This document shows positions 17,801 through 27,100 of a stretch of DNA of 64,000 nt, piece by piece (the first letter of the stretch is position 1; the number at the start of each line of letters is the position of its first letter). Where the stretch lies: assembly GCA_002457145.1 (NCBI GenBank), contig NTJP01000006.1, forward strand, positions 1 to 64,000, written 5' to 3'. The notes beneath the pieces were generated by a model. That model saw only the letters and a program-made list of their open reading frames with translations, was not told the origin of the DNA and did not search any database. A program made the translations under genes and the position numbers. Source of the stretch: Marine Group II euryarchaeote MED-G38. Its GTDB lineage: Archaea > Thermoplasmatota > Poseidoniia > Poseidoniales > Thalassarchaeaceae.

Positions 17801-20535
17801 TCTAGTGACCATAAGTTGCCACCAGTATAAGTTTCCCCTATCCATCTTCTATTCTCTATTTCCCAACCATCTGGCATACCATCTCCATCAGAATCTGGAT
17901 TTGTAGGGTCAGTTGGACCATCTGTACCTCCTCCGGTACCAGAACCAAGCCAGCCTTCCAAGTGAACTTGAAGTGCAGCACTACCAATATCTTCATCACA
18001 AATGTACTCATTATTCAAATAATGACATTCGAAATCTGTGGAATTGGTAAACCACCCCCAGTATTCTTCTCCATCAGTAAGGCCATCTCCATCTGAATCC
18101 ATATCTCTGGGATCAGTACTATTTACTCCTGCTTCAGAAATTGAGCTGAATCTATATTCATCTAAGTTAGTCCAAAGTCTATCGAATGTAATTCCTCCCT
18201 GAGTTAAATAACTTATTCCGTCATAATCAGGATCTCTGTCGCCATCAAAAGGATCTGTGGGATCTAAACCATTAATAAATTCCCAACCATCATTCATTCC
18301 ATCTAAGTCCGAATCATTTGATAATGGATTTAATGATGCTATATTCATATATTTTCCAGGAGATATACCAGCAAAAAACCACTGCTCACCTTGATCTTCG
18401 AGTATTGCCATTGTTGTAACTAAACCAGGAATTCGTGTTTGATTAAGGTACATTCCAAGAATTCCATCTTCGGCACTTCCTTCCAAACACCAAGAACCAT
18501 AAGTTGATCCTATGATTACCTTTCCTTGATGTGATAGAATAGATCTTATGTCATTAGCACCGTCTAAAATATTTTCAATATTCAACATTCTTTCATTATT
18601 GAAAGCCTCGGTTGGCTGTGATACTATAAGGTCCAATTCAATCAAATATAATCCACCCGACATACCTAACCATAAACCAGGATAATCCCCCTCAATTTCT
18701 TCTTTCTGCAAAATATTTACCCTTGAAGTAGCAGTAGAATCATAAATATTCTCATCAATGAAATATTCTGCATTAGAGTTATTGAATAACCAATAAGGAT
18801 CACCGATAGATTCTGTACCGCCTGTGGTATTCCAAGCTATTAATCCTGAATCAGTTCCAATGAATAAAATAGGAATTCTATTTCGCATTTCAATATGCAG
18901 TAATGTAGTAATAGATGCATTTTCTGAATTAACTAAGTTTGATATTTTACTCAAATAATTAATTTTAACATCTTCAATTGAGTCTTCAAAATCTTCAGTT
19001 AATTTAATTGTCCATATTTTTGAATTACCTGATATTAAAATATCCAAATCATCAGTCTGTGTTTGCAGTTTAGAAATAACTTCTATAGAACCTAAAGTAA
19101 ATATTTGTTTAGATTCAAAATCAGGCAAACCGTTAACGAGTTGTATTATCTGTAATCCCTTATTAGTTCCAAGTAATAAATATCTCTTATCTCCCAATTC
19201 ATACAACTCCATGGCGTTCATTTCAGTACCATGCTCCAAAGGGAAAATTGATGATGTTTCTCTAAAAGGATCCAATACAGTAATTCCATATTTTGACCCT
19301 ACCAATAATCTGTCTCTTTGAGAATCTGCAATTATTTTGTGTACTGATGTGTCAGTAAATTCAATATCGGATTTATGATTAAAAGTAATTAAGTCTCCAT
19401 CATCAAGACCCATTAGTGCTCCTGTTACTCCTGGAACGACGCCGAATCCTGAATCAAAATCAACTAGATACTCTTCATAGTTGCTAAATTCTTCACCCCA
19501 GTGTGATGTTGATATAGTTATATCAGGAGTTATATATCCATCTCTATTTTGATCCCAACCATCAGAATCTAAATCAATTATTGCATCTGATGAATTTCTA
19601 GGGTCTAAGCCATTATACGCCTCCCAACCATCTGGAATCCCATCTCCGAGTGAAGTTAGTTCTAATGCTTCGAATTCGGACCATACATAATAATCTGAAT
19701 CTGCAAATCTTGGATCAGTACCCAACCAACCATCATCCAAGGTTTCTCTTTGTACTTCATTTTGACAAGAAGAAGTACTCAATCCTTGTATCTCTCCATA
19801 ACACCAAAGTCCGTCTCTTTCAGTTATCCAATCTTCCGGAGAACCATAGAGGTATTCTTCAGTGTTGGTAAATCTCTCTCCTAAATCTATTATTCCATCT
19901 TTATTGAAATCAAATCCATCCCCACATCCCCATGTAAAATCTTCTTCACATCTATCAAAATCATGAGTGAAATCCTTAGGATCGAGTGGATCAAAATATA
20001 AGCAATCCCAAGCATTTGTTAATGGGTTCATAGATCCAACTCCACCGTTTGTACACATGTATATTTCATATCCATCAGGTAAACCATCACCATCAGTATC
20101 TGCCACTCTTGGATCTAAATACTCTCTCAGTCCTGAAATCGATTCATCAGGTGATTTTCCAGTTAACGAATTTCTCTTCTCAGAATCTAAACAAGCATCC
20201 AATGTAAACGGCCAGCAATATTCCATCAGAGCAGTTGCCCCATCATTATCACGATCGGTAACATTGTCAGTTGCATTGTATGAATCAAGCCCTTGGATGA
20301 CTAAATTAAATGAGTTGATTTGGAGATTAACGTCCTCACTAAATATGAATTCATGCATATCGGGTATTAAGTCCCCATCTTGATCTGTAATTGGAGGATC
20401 TCCTCCTTCTGCTATATTTGGGTCTATAGAAGACACAGATGATTGAGGGCGTGTCTGCGAAACAAATGCCAAACTTCCCAATATAAGGAAAGATAATAAT
20501 AAGGCACTAATTTGTTTACGTCGCACTGTTACCAC
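14815..20535 (-). CDS. Giant exported protein with thrombospondin type 3 calcium repeats and an internal propeller-like region
   Basis: The 1906-residue protein starts with a signal sequence (ISALLLSFLILGSLAFVSQTRP). About twelve Asp-rich units of the type DxDxDGMPDGWExxx...LNP are spread through residues about 40-380 and 740-1890; these match the thrombospondin type 3 calcium-binding pattern. Between residues about 390 and 735 the Asp repeats stop and blade-like segments appear (LLVGSKYGITVLDP, LLLGTNKGLQIIQL, IGTDSGLIAWNT, LWLGMSGGLYLIEL), resembling a beta propeller. There is no C-terminal transmembrane helix, so it may be secreted or held by another protein. The start is a GTG at 20535; another GTG three codons later is possible. 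It shares an upstream 20-bp element with the other giant TSP3 gene at 49675-58614. Role unknown: calcium-stiffened adhesin or stalk is a guess. Confidence 0.85.
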   Translation of the reverse strand: MVTVRRKQISALLLSFLILGSLAFVSQTRPQSSVSSIDPNIAEGGDPPITDQDGDLIPDMHEFIFSEDVNLQINSFNLVIQGLDSYNATDNVTDRDNDGATALMEYCWPFTLDACLDSEKRNSLTGKSPDESISGLREYLDPRVADTDGDGLPDGYEIYMCTNGGVGSMNPLTNAWDCLYFDPLDPKDFTHDFDRCEEDFTWGCGDGFDFNKDGIIDLGERFTNTEEYLYGSPEDWITERDGLWCYGEIQGLSTSSCQNEVQRETLDDGWLGTDPRFADSDYYVWSEFEALELTSLGDGIPDGWEAYNGLDPRNSSDAIIDLDSDGWDQNRDGYITPDITISTSHWGEEFSNYEEYLVDFDSGFGVVPGVTGALMGLDDGDLITFNHKSDIEFTDTSVHKIIADSQRDRLLVGSKYGITVLDPFRETSSIFPLEHGTEMNAMELYELGDKRYLLLGTNKGLQIIQLVNGLPDFESKQIFTLGSIEVISKLQTQTDDLDILISGNSKIWTIKLTEDFEDSIEDVKINYLSKISNLVNSENASITTLLHIEMRNRIPILFIGTDSGLIAWNTTGGTESIGDPYWLFNNSNAEYFIDENIYDSTATSRVNILQKEEIEGDYPGLWLGMSGGLYLIELDLIVSQPTEAFNNERMLNIENILDGANDIRSILSHQGKVIIGSTYGSWCLEGSAEDGILGMYLNQTRIPGLVTTMAILEDQGEQWFFAGISPGKYMNIASLNPLSNDSDLDGMNDGWEFINGLDPTDPFDGDRDPDYDGISYLTQGGITFDRLWTNLDEYRFSSISEAGVNSTDPRDMDSDGDGLTDGEEYWGWFTNSTDFECHYLNNEYICDEDIGSAALQVHLEGWLGSGTGGGTDGPTDPTNPDSDGDGMPDGWEIENRRWIGETYTGGNLWSLDPRDPSDANEDADGDGLNNLCEYKWSNLLDFTLKNGLDSHGESADSALNWSRTDPNSIDSDGDTIPDGWEARYQCSWAPRNAGINPLNGSDSLNNPDGDGYDVNHNGILELDEQLVNWMEYYLMSDILYSFSTSSGISYPENFSTSLSHESWEGLADESFGDQTTLFYSVLVDGIIPSDVGSSNPLSADSDRDGMPDGWEFYHARWSLFEQKWSLNPVNEKDNLEDFDGDGMNNWEEYNTISTNSSEISNSISSPQFFLMSVSGEITPVPWIGADSALSFGDFISEEQINSSGLTADPNNPDSDGDGILDGIELIFTQWNSTDEVWTLNPLVPGDGNYDSDNDGITDIIELNMTNNNPANGGLSPFDAPKFWTEANTINYQESINRIYRIIFAKEGRADLAMQQFVDWESGKPAKPLLESIFGITDPNSQDTDRDGMSDGYEYWFTEWDLEDNSWSMNPLTDYDVHIDSDEDSFDCNGDGEISDSESFDNLAEYDSRIYGKRLAIDTIPNGSGLISYGLDAITAQIEENGLSQSSAKGILYSLFSSKSISSSEKVGLINAVDPDNFNISLAGISDPNDADSDSDGMPDGWEYCYSIYGELLPVNALRWSLNPLNPLDVYYDPDSDGWYDRSLIDTPARQGHWIDRQFIPGVESEQIESGVLELYFNNLMEYENGTHPLDYDTDGDSIMMLPIFENGIVINYVKDTSLSDGREIFKYGTNPLDNDTDGDMMPDFYEYSRGWNETNDNWSSYLKIAVEWYQVSSTNWKPVDVSKGYISRPLLNWTWFTHDPTNPDDAGQDADNDGDWICSSGSCIYQPYTNFQEYYATVNATLSSPSLVRAANLYDCSGEIVEEWWQLRESLLGTCSGNTAISSNYLRMYRISDNDPLYSLIIDDNDENYEIINSSDDLIFTNGAWTDQYNRFAGDQYHFPNIGLGEYVFGWWKIDLDGDMIADGTDPSNWDTDGDWLNDYFEINDDLLDGIRGNSGSPIRYDNRTT

Positions 20536-20577
20536 TCAACTATCATATTTAGCAGAGTAAAGTGATTTATCATACTG

Positions 20578-20597
20578 ATGGAGCGTAGTTCGGACAT
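20578..20597 (-). promoter_or_regulatory. 20-bp upstream element shared by the two giant TSP3 genes (copy 1)
   Basis: In gene orientation it reads ATGTCCGAACTACGCTCCAT and begins 43 bp upstream of the GTG at 20535. A copy identical at 17 of 20 positions (58661-58680) sits 47 bp upstream of the other giant TSP3 gene. It lies directly upstream of TATA-like sequences (20562-20571 and 20545-20553), the usual place of an archaeal activator site. No known binding protein is recognised. Confidence 0.45.
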
Positions 20598-20707
20598 GAA
20601 AAATATGTAATTGATACGGATAACTGGAGAGGCTGGATAAAAAGCAATTAATGAATAATAAAAAACAATTTATTCATAGACCAATATACATTCCGAGAAG
20701 ATGTAAC

Positions 20708-21514
20708 ATGACTCTAAAAATTACTCATCTTGGATCAGGAAGCAAGGGTAATGCCACTTTGCTCAGTACAGGTGATAATAATATCTTGATTGATTGTGGT
20801 TTTTCATTGAAACAAACTGAGAAAAAACTAGAAATTGTTGGGCTAAAAGGAAATGATATTGATGCAATTATAGTTACTCATAATCATGGAGATCATTCTA
20901 ATTCGGCTGAACGTGCATCAAAAAGATGGAATGCGGAGTTACACTGTAACATAGAAACTGCGATTAAAATGGGATGGGAACCAATCAGCACATGCAGGAC
21001 ATTCAATAATCTAGATAGAGTAGAATGCGGAGATGAATTTAGCTTCATCGGCGTACCAATTCCGCACGATAAAGCTGATAATGTCGCAATTATAACAAAT
21101 AGTGGGAAAGGGGAGAAGGCTGCATTTCTTACGGATTTAGGAGAGGCAACCATGGAGTTGAAGAAGCATCTAGAAGGATGTAGGCACATATCTATAGAGG
21201 CGAATTATGACCAAAAGAAATTATTCATGAGTAGTTACCCAGAGACATTAAAGAGACGAATTTCCGGCAGAGGAGGGCATTTATCTAATTTCCAAACAGG
21301 TAAAATACTTTCCGAAGTAATGCACTCAAAATTAGATAGTATAGTATTATGTCATCTATCAGAAAAAAATAATGCCCCTCATCTAGCAGAAAGTGAGATT
21401 TTATACCATATTGATGATAATTATAATGGAGATATTGCAATATCCAGACAAGAAGGTCCGGAATTTAGTCACTATTTAGGGCAAGAAGATAAAGAAAAAA
21501 TTAAAGTCGTATAA
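20708..21514 (+). CDS. MBL-fold metallohydrolase, YycJ/WalJ-like
   Basis: Starting at the ATG at 20708 the 268-residue protein begins MTLKITHLGSGSKGNATLL, the characteristic start of YycJ-type metallo-beta-lactamase-fold proteins, followed by the metal-binding THNHGDHSNS (residues about 58-67), the DKADNVAI/FLTDLGEA second-shell segment, and a late His (VLCHLSEKNN). An in-frame ATG at 20651 would add 19 residues of basic sequence not seen in the family. Bacterial relatives act as nucleases or in cell-wall regulation; the archaeal substrate is unknown. Its TAA abuts the stop of the convergent STAND ATPase gene at 21515. Confidence 0.85.
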   Translation: MTLKITHLGSGSKGNATLLSTGDNNILIDCGFSLKQTEKKLEIVGLKGNDIDAIIVTHNHGDHSNSAERASKRWNAELHCNIETAIKMGWEPISTCRTFNNLDRVECGDEFSFIGVPIPHDKADNVAIITNSGKGEKAAFLTDLGEATMELKKHLEGCRHISIEANYDQKKLFMSSYPETLKRRISGRGGHLSNFQTGKILSEVMHSKLDSIVLCHLSEKNNAPHLAESEILYHIDDNYNGDIAISRQEGPEFSHYLGQEDKEKIKVV

Positions 21515-24043
21515 TCAATTTCCCATGATAGCTCTATGTACAGAATTTTGTACATCTTTCATTCTATCGACGGCCCCTAATTCCCTAAATACAGACAGAG
21601 AGCTTTGTAAGTAATTCATTCTTTGTGAACGATCAGTTTCTACTTCTCCCAATCTAGCAAGTAGTTCTCCTTGCATCATACGAAAGTCATTTGCTTCAGC
21701 AACGGCTAAACCCCCAAGATAATGATTGGCCGCTTCTTCATTTCTTCCTGCATCCATTAGCACTTGCCCAAGTAATAATGAAACTTCAACAACACTTCTG
21801 GGGTCATCTTGTTTAGAAAGTTCTTCTAATGCCCCAGAATAATGATGTAAAGCTAACTCATTATCAGATACTTTGGCATAGTATCTGCCAAGTACTGCTC
21901 GTGATCTAGCATGAAGAAATGATTGTTCACTATTGTCAGTTTCATCAAAAGCGATTAAAGCATGCTCTCTAGATTTATCTAATTCGCCCATTTCAAGAAA
22001 TGCTGATGATAATCTAATTCTAGCATCACATAATTCTGGATTATTTTCTGATTTTAGTAAGTCTTCAACATTCCCATAAACCTCTAACGCATGTCTAATA
22101 TCTTTTCTTCTTCTGAAGATATATCCCATATTATTATACGATTTTGCGGCACCTACCGCATCTCTAATTGAAATTTGAATCTCTAGCGCCTTTCTATGTA
22201 ATTCTAAAGCATCATCCATTGCCCCACGCTTAACCGCAATATCTGCCCTAGCAGAAAGAAGACGGGCTAATTCTGAAATCATCTTATCTTTACCGATACT
22301 TTTCATTGCGGAGTCGTATTCTATCTCTGCTTCATCCCAACGTCCTTGAATCGAAAGAATATTACCTCTTAATTCTCTAATTAGTCCCCAACTACCCTTT
22401 TCAAAATCTTCGGCTTCGAGTGATTTTAAGATTGAATATAATTCAGTATGTCCTGCTTTAACTAAATCTTCTCCTTCTGAAATAAGAACTTTTGATAATT
22501 CGTCATTGTTTTCAGAAAAATGTAGATGATGTATATATTCAATTCTATCAGCAGCGCTCTCATGCTTATTACGGTACCATTCCACGGCGTTAGAATGTAA
22601 TTCATGACGCATTGACTCTTCCATAGACCTTACAAGAAACTCACGTACTAAGTCATGTACATCATAAGATTCTGAGTCAGATTGACGGGCAAGTCCTTTT
22701 TCTACTAATTCGTCTAGCATATCAGTTTCACTTTCTATAGAATTAATCGCTTCAAGAATTATGGGTTCTCGGAAAACTGCTATAGCTCCCAATAAACGTT
22801 TTTCAGAGCCAGAAAGTCTACTAAAAATCTCTTGATCTACAAACGCTTCTAATGTAGAATGAAATTTCTCACCAACATTACCTCTATTTATTAACTCCAA
22901 AATAAGTGGATGCCCTCGTGAAAGTGTAAAAATATGCATAAATTGTTGACTTTCAAGATTTGGCATAGCAGTTAGTATTTGCTTACTCGAGTTTTCATCT
23001 AGCCCTTCTAATGGAATGACAAGTGTGACAATCTTGCCACTAGAGTCAGATTCAGGGACTACCATTCTAAATGATCTAGAAAACATCACAAGTCCAACTT
23101 CTTTAAGATTTGATATTCTCAGAGTTAACCCTCTAAGGAGTGAAATTAAAGATTCATCACCAATTTTGTGGAGATCATCAATCACTATTAGTGCAGGCGA
23201 ATCAGATAGTCCTTCAACAATCAAATTGACTGCAATTGATGATTGGGGGACGGGTGTTGAAGATATGTAGTCTGAGAGATTATTATCTCCGATTGCAGAT
23301 AGCCATTCCGCACATGCCTCTAGAAAGGAACGAGAGCCTTCCCAATCCTGGCATCTGTGATATAGTAAATTTCTTCTATGTGTAAATTTCTCTAATAATT
23401 TAGCGGCCAGAGCAGTTTTACCTATTCCGGCAATTCCTGGGACTAAGATTGAATTAGATTTCGAGTCAAGAAGTGCTGCCATATTATCGAGTTCTTTTTC
23501 CCTACCGAAAAACCGTCTAGTTCTTGGAATATCATTAAGAAATGAGACCAATTGTTTTTCAATGTGTTTTGATAAGTCCCTTTCAATTAGATCAGGAGAT
23601 AATGAAGATAGATCTACAGAACCATTTTCATCCATATATCTCAATATATCGACATGTCTTAATGGTAAATCAGACATTTCTACAGCATCAGATAGATGAA
23701 CATCTTCTGAGCGCCCGTCGGGTAGAATGAGCCTTACAGTCTGTTGTGAGACTTTAGCCCATATCTCGTCTGCGACCTTGGCACCCTCAGAAGTGAGGAA
23801 ATATGCTTTTCTTTTCCTAGAAACACCAGCAACATGAGCTTGCCGCTCTATTAATTGCCCGTTATCTTTCATTCCTGCTATTGCCCTTGGAACATTAGAT
23901 CTTGCTATTGCGACTGCATTAGCTATTCCCATTTGAGACAATGCGAATGGAACTTCAACTTTACCAGAATGATCTACAAAGTCCCTCAGGTGTAGAAAAA
24001 TTCTTTCTTGTACTCCCGGACGGGTTGCGGGCGTGTTTGGCAT
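21515..24043 (-). CDS. Winged-helix / STAND-type ATPase / TPR regulator
   Basis: The 842-residue protein has three parts. Residues about 1-110 form a MarR-like winged helix (VPFALSQMGIANAVAIARSNVPRAIAGMKDNGQLIERQ, then KRKAYFLTSEGAKVADEIW). Residues about 170-480 form an NB-ARC/AAA-type ATPase with a REKELD entry motif, Walker A GIAGIGKTAL (near 202) and Walker B ALIVIDDLHKI, followed by a winged-helix lid (YDVHDLVREFLVRSM). Residues about 540-830 are TPR units (WDEAEIEYDSAM, ALELHRKALEIQ, ALHHYSGALEEL). This is the layout of MalT-like STAND regulators, in which ligand binding to TPRs drives ATP-dependent oligomerisation. There is no nuclease, TIR or protease domain, so a transcriptional role is favoured over defence. 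Ligand unknown. Confidence 0.85.
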   Translation of the reverse strand: MPNTPATRPGVQERIFLHLRDFVDHSGKVEVPFALSQMGIANAVAIARSNVPRAIAGMKDNGQLIERQAHVAGVSRKRKAYFLTSEGAKVADEIWAKVSQQTVRLILPDGRSEDVHLSDAVEMSDLPLRHVDILRYMDENGSVDLSSLSPDLIERDLSKHIEKQLVSFLNDIPRTRRFFGREKELDNMAALLDSKSNSILVPGIAGIGKTALAAKLLEKFTHRRNLLYHRCQDWEGSRSFLEACAEWLSAIGDNNLSDYISSTPVPQSSIAVNLIVEGLSDSPALIVIDDLHKIGDESLISLLRGLTLRISNLKEVGLVMFSRSFRMVVPESDSSGKIVTLVIPLEGLDENSSKQILTAMPNLESQQFMHIFTLSRGHPLILELINRGNVGEKFHSTLEAFVDQEIFSRLSGSEKRLLGAIAVFREPIILEAINSIESETDMLDELVEKGLARQSDSESYDVHDLVREFLVRSMEESMRHELHSNAVEWYRNKHESAADRIEYIHHLHFSENNDELSKVLISEGEDLVKAGHTELYSILKSLEAEDFEKGSWGLIRELRGNILSIQGRWDEAEIEYDSAMKSIGKDKMISELARLLSARADIAVKRGAMDDALELHRKALEIQISIRDAVGAAKSYNNMGYIFRRRKDIRHALEVYGNVEDLLKSENNPELCDARIRLSSAFLEMGELDKSREHALIAFDETDNSEQSFLHARSRAVLGRYYAKVSDNELALHHYSGALEELSKQDDPRSVVEVSLLLGQVLMDAGRNEEAANHYLGGLAVAEANDFRMMQGELLARLGEVETDRSQRMNYLQSSLSVFRELGAVDRMKDVQNSVHRAIMGN

Positions 24044-24141
24044 AACATCCGATAAAAATCATCATTCAAGAACGTTGGTGGTATTAGAGTCATAAATGTG
24101 AGAATTAAAATAATAATATAATTATAATATATCTAAAATAT

Positions 24142-27100
24142 CTATTCTGAGTATTCAGGATCTGGTACCCACTCTTCATTTTTGTTATCCCACAGCCAAC
24201 CAGGGTGTTCATCGTGCTTCTCAAGTTGTATTGAATTTAGCAATGTTTCTTCTTCATCGGCAAAATTGGCATTAACATCAACATTTATTTTTGTTTCATC
24301 ATCAATATCAAACTCTAAGAAGAAGTAACCAAAAGCTCCAATTGATAATATAACTAAAACTACGATTAATATTATCCATGTAGGGAAACTACTCTCTTCT
24401 TGTGGGCCTTTGTAAATTGTTTCAACACTTACCGGATCTTGGCCTCCCATAGCGAATGAGGGAGTTGCTGAAGAACCGGTTATTCTAGAGGCAGGAATGC
24501 CTAACTCCCAAGTAGAATCAGAGGATACAATAGTACTATTTATTTGGTTTCCATTTATGATTACAGATACCTTCTGACCAGGTAATCCTACTCCTGAATA
24601 AACTGCAACTCCATCCTCTGTAATTGAATCACTATCTGGAGAAGATATAGAAAACTGAACCGGTTGTACATTAAAGGAAATTGGGTTAGAATTTATCTTA
24701 GAGCCAAACGAATCAGTTGCTACAAAAATTACATTTGAAAGAGACCATGTGGAAATGTCGGTATCATAAAAATTCATATCAGTTGGATTATAAGTAGCCA
24801 TTCCAGAATTTGATACCTTTACAACTATGCCATAATCATCATCGTAGTCTTGATTACCATCGAATACTGAAATATATTCAATATTTTCATCTAAATCTGA
24901 AAAATAATCTAATAAATTAATTTCTGCAATTGTGCATCTATTTGATGATTTGGAATCTACATCACAATACAATATTAATTCGTCTAACCAGCCTTCTGAG
25001 CTAAATTCTGGCTGGCGATTATCTGCATCCGGAGGATTGTCTGCAACAATTTGAACTTCAGACCAAGTACTATAGTCATATCCATCATAGGATCTAAATC
25101 TTAGTAGATATGTAGAATCATGCTTTAATAAATTAGTTGTATCCCAAGAAAAATTCCATTCTCCATCTTCTGAAAAATCTGTAATAGTTTTTTCAAAAAT
25201 AGTTAGATATCCATTTTCTATATCTTTAACCTCTATGTCAACCTTGGAAACATCTCCATCGAAATCTCGGACAACACCGCTTACATCATTTGAATCTGAA
25301 ACAGACATACGTAAACCATTTGTTGGTTGATTGATACTAATGATTGGTGCTAGGTTTGTATTATCAACTATCAAAGATAAAACTTCTGGCTGGCATACAT
25401 CAATAATACCAAGACAAAAATCGGAGTCTGCAGCCCAAATTGTGAATGTAAATTCCACTGATTCTCGTGGTTGTCCACTAAAGTCCCAGGTCCAATTCCA
25501 ATAACCATTATTCTCAACAATTCCAGTTACATCGACTGGATTGACTACTTGAAATTCTGGCCCCTCGATTAAAATATATACCCTATCGATATCCAAATTA
25601 CATTGTTGAATATCACAACCATAAGAATCAGATGCATATCCTTCGAAATATATTTCACCATCTGAATGAGTAGAAAGTGAGCTAGGATTAGTTACTAGAA
25701 TAGTTGGTGCTTCAGTATTCAGTTTAATTACTTTAGAAATAATTTGGCTGTAATCAGTGCCATCATATGCTCGGAATTCAAATGTATAATCCCCTTCTAC
25801 TCTATCTGACATATCAAGTTCATAATACCATTCTTTGAATGGATGATTGAAACGTGTGACTTCGGCATCACCAGAATCGCTATCATCCACAGCGAAAGAT
25901 GCATCTTCCCAAGAACTTGTGAAGGGATTCTTTACTTGTACGCTGTGTACATATCCTTGTTGACTCCATTGTGCTAATTCATCGGATGCAAAAGAGTTAG
26001 AGAGAACTCCATCATGTGCGCTTCCTGTTAAATTTACAACCTCACGGAAAGAATGGTAATCATCTTGTGTCACCGAGACTGAAGGAGCAAGATTAACTAA
26101 TTCAATCGAATCTTGATAAGTAGAATCTGAAAGAGTGAATTCGCCTGTTTTATAGCCTGAGTCAAATCTATAAATCGTATAAAAATATCTTGAGAGTTCC
26201 CTTGTACCCTGTGAATAGTCACAGTCATCATCTCCAGTATCTATTGTTAAGTCACCGTCATTATCTATTCCATCTGAACACGAATCTTCATATTGATCAT
26301 CTGCAAAACCATCGGGATTATCCCCTCCTCCCAAACCTCTAAAATCTAAATGAAAATTAGAGGGTAAAGAGAACCAAGGAGTATATCCATTATCATCGGT
26401 ATTTAGGGAATATAAATCATTTCCTAGGGCATCTTCTATCAGAACTAACGCATCAGAAACTTTTAGACCATTAATTAATGCTTGGAATCTTACTAATTCT
26501 GCACGACTTACTTGTACTGCATAGTGAGTGGGTTGGGTTTCAATAAAAATATTATCAGTGTCTAAATTAGTCAGATTTGAAAATGTAAATACAGTAGAAT
26601 TATTATCCATACTAATAGCTAATGGGAAGTTACGTGGTAAGATTTCATCACAGGCAGGGCAGTTTTTAATTGGAGGAGGATTTATTGATGTTTGAAAATT
26701 ATTGTATGACCATGCTTCTTGGTCGGGCCAAGAAAGACGAACTGGATAATCTCCACTGGGTGCACTTGGTATTAACTCAGACTGAACCGTTATAGAACTC
26801 TTAGTAATATTATACGTTTTATCGACATTTAACCAAGTATTTTCAGAAAAGAAGCCTAAAGAGCCGTATTGCTGGCTGCCCAATGCACCATCGTCATAAT
26901 TCTTTATTATTGCTCCAGTTGAAGCACCATCAAAGGCATTTCTCTGTACATCTAATAGTGAACCAATAGCCATAATGCCATTTGCAGTACCTGCTGAAAT
27001 ATCGTTATCATGGATAGTGGCTCCAGTTCTAAAGATCATTATTGCAGGACATGCGAATGCACCATCCCACCACTTATTGCTTGAGCATGTTCCTGTACCT

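Noticed and set aside
14417..20383. Several plus-strand frames opposite the TSP3 protein
   Set aside because: Their SPSG/PSGIPSPS-like translations arise from the reverse complement of repeated Asp/Gly codons.
21515..24043. Anti-phage STAND (Avs-like) defence gene
   Set aside because: There is an N-terminal winged helix instead of a nuclease, protease or TIR effector, and no defence genes nearby; regulator is the simpler reading.
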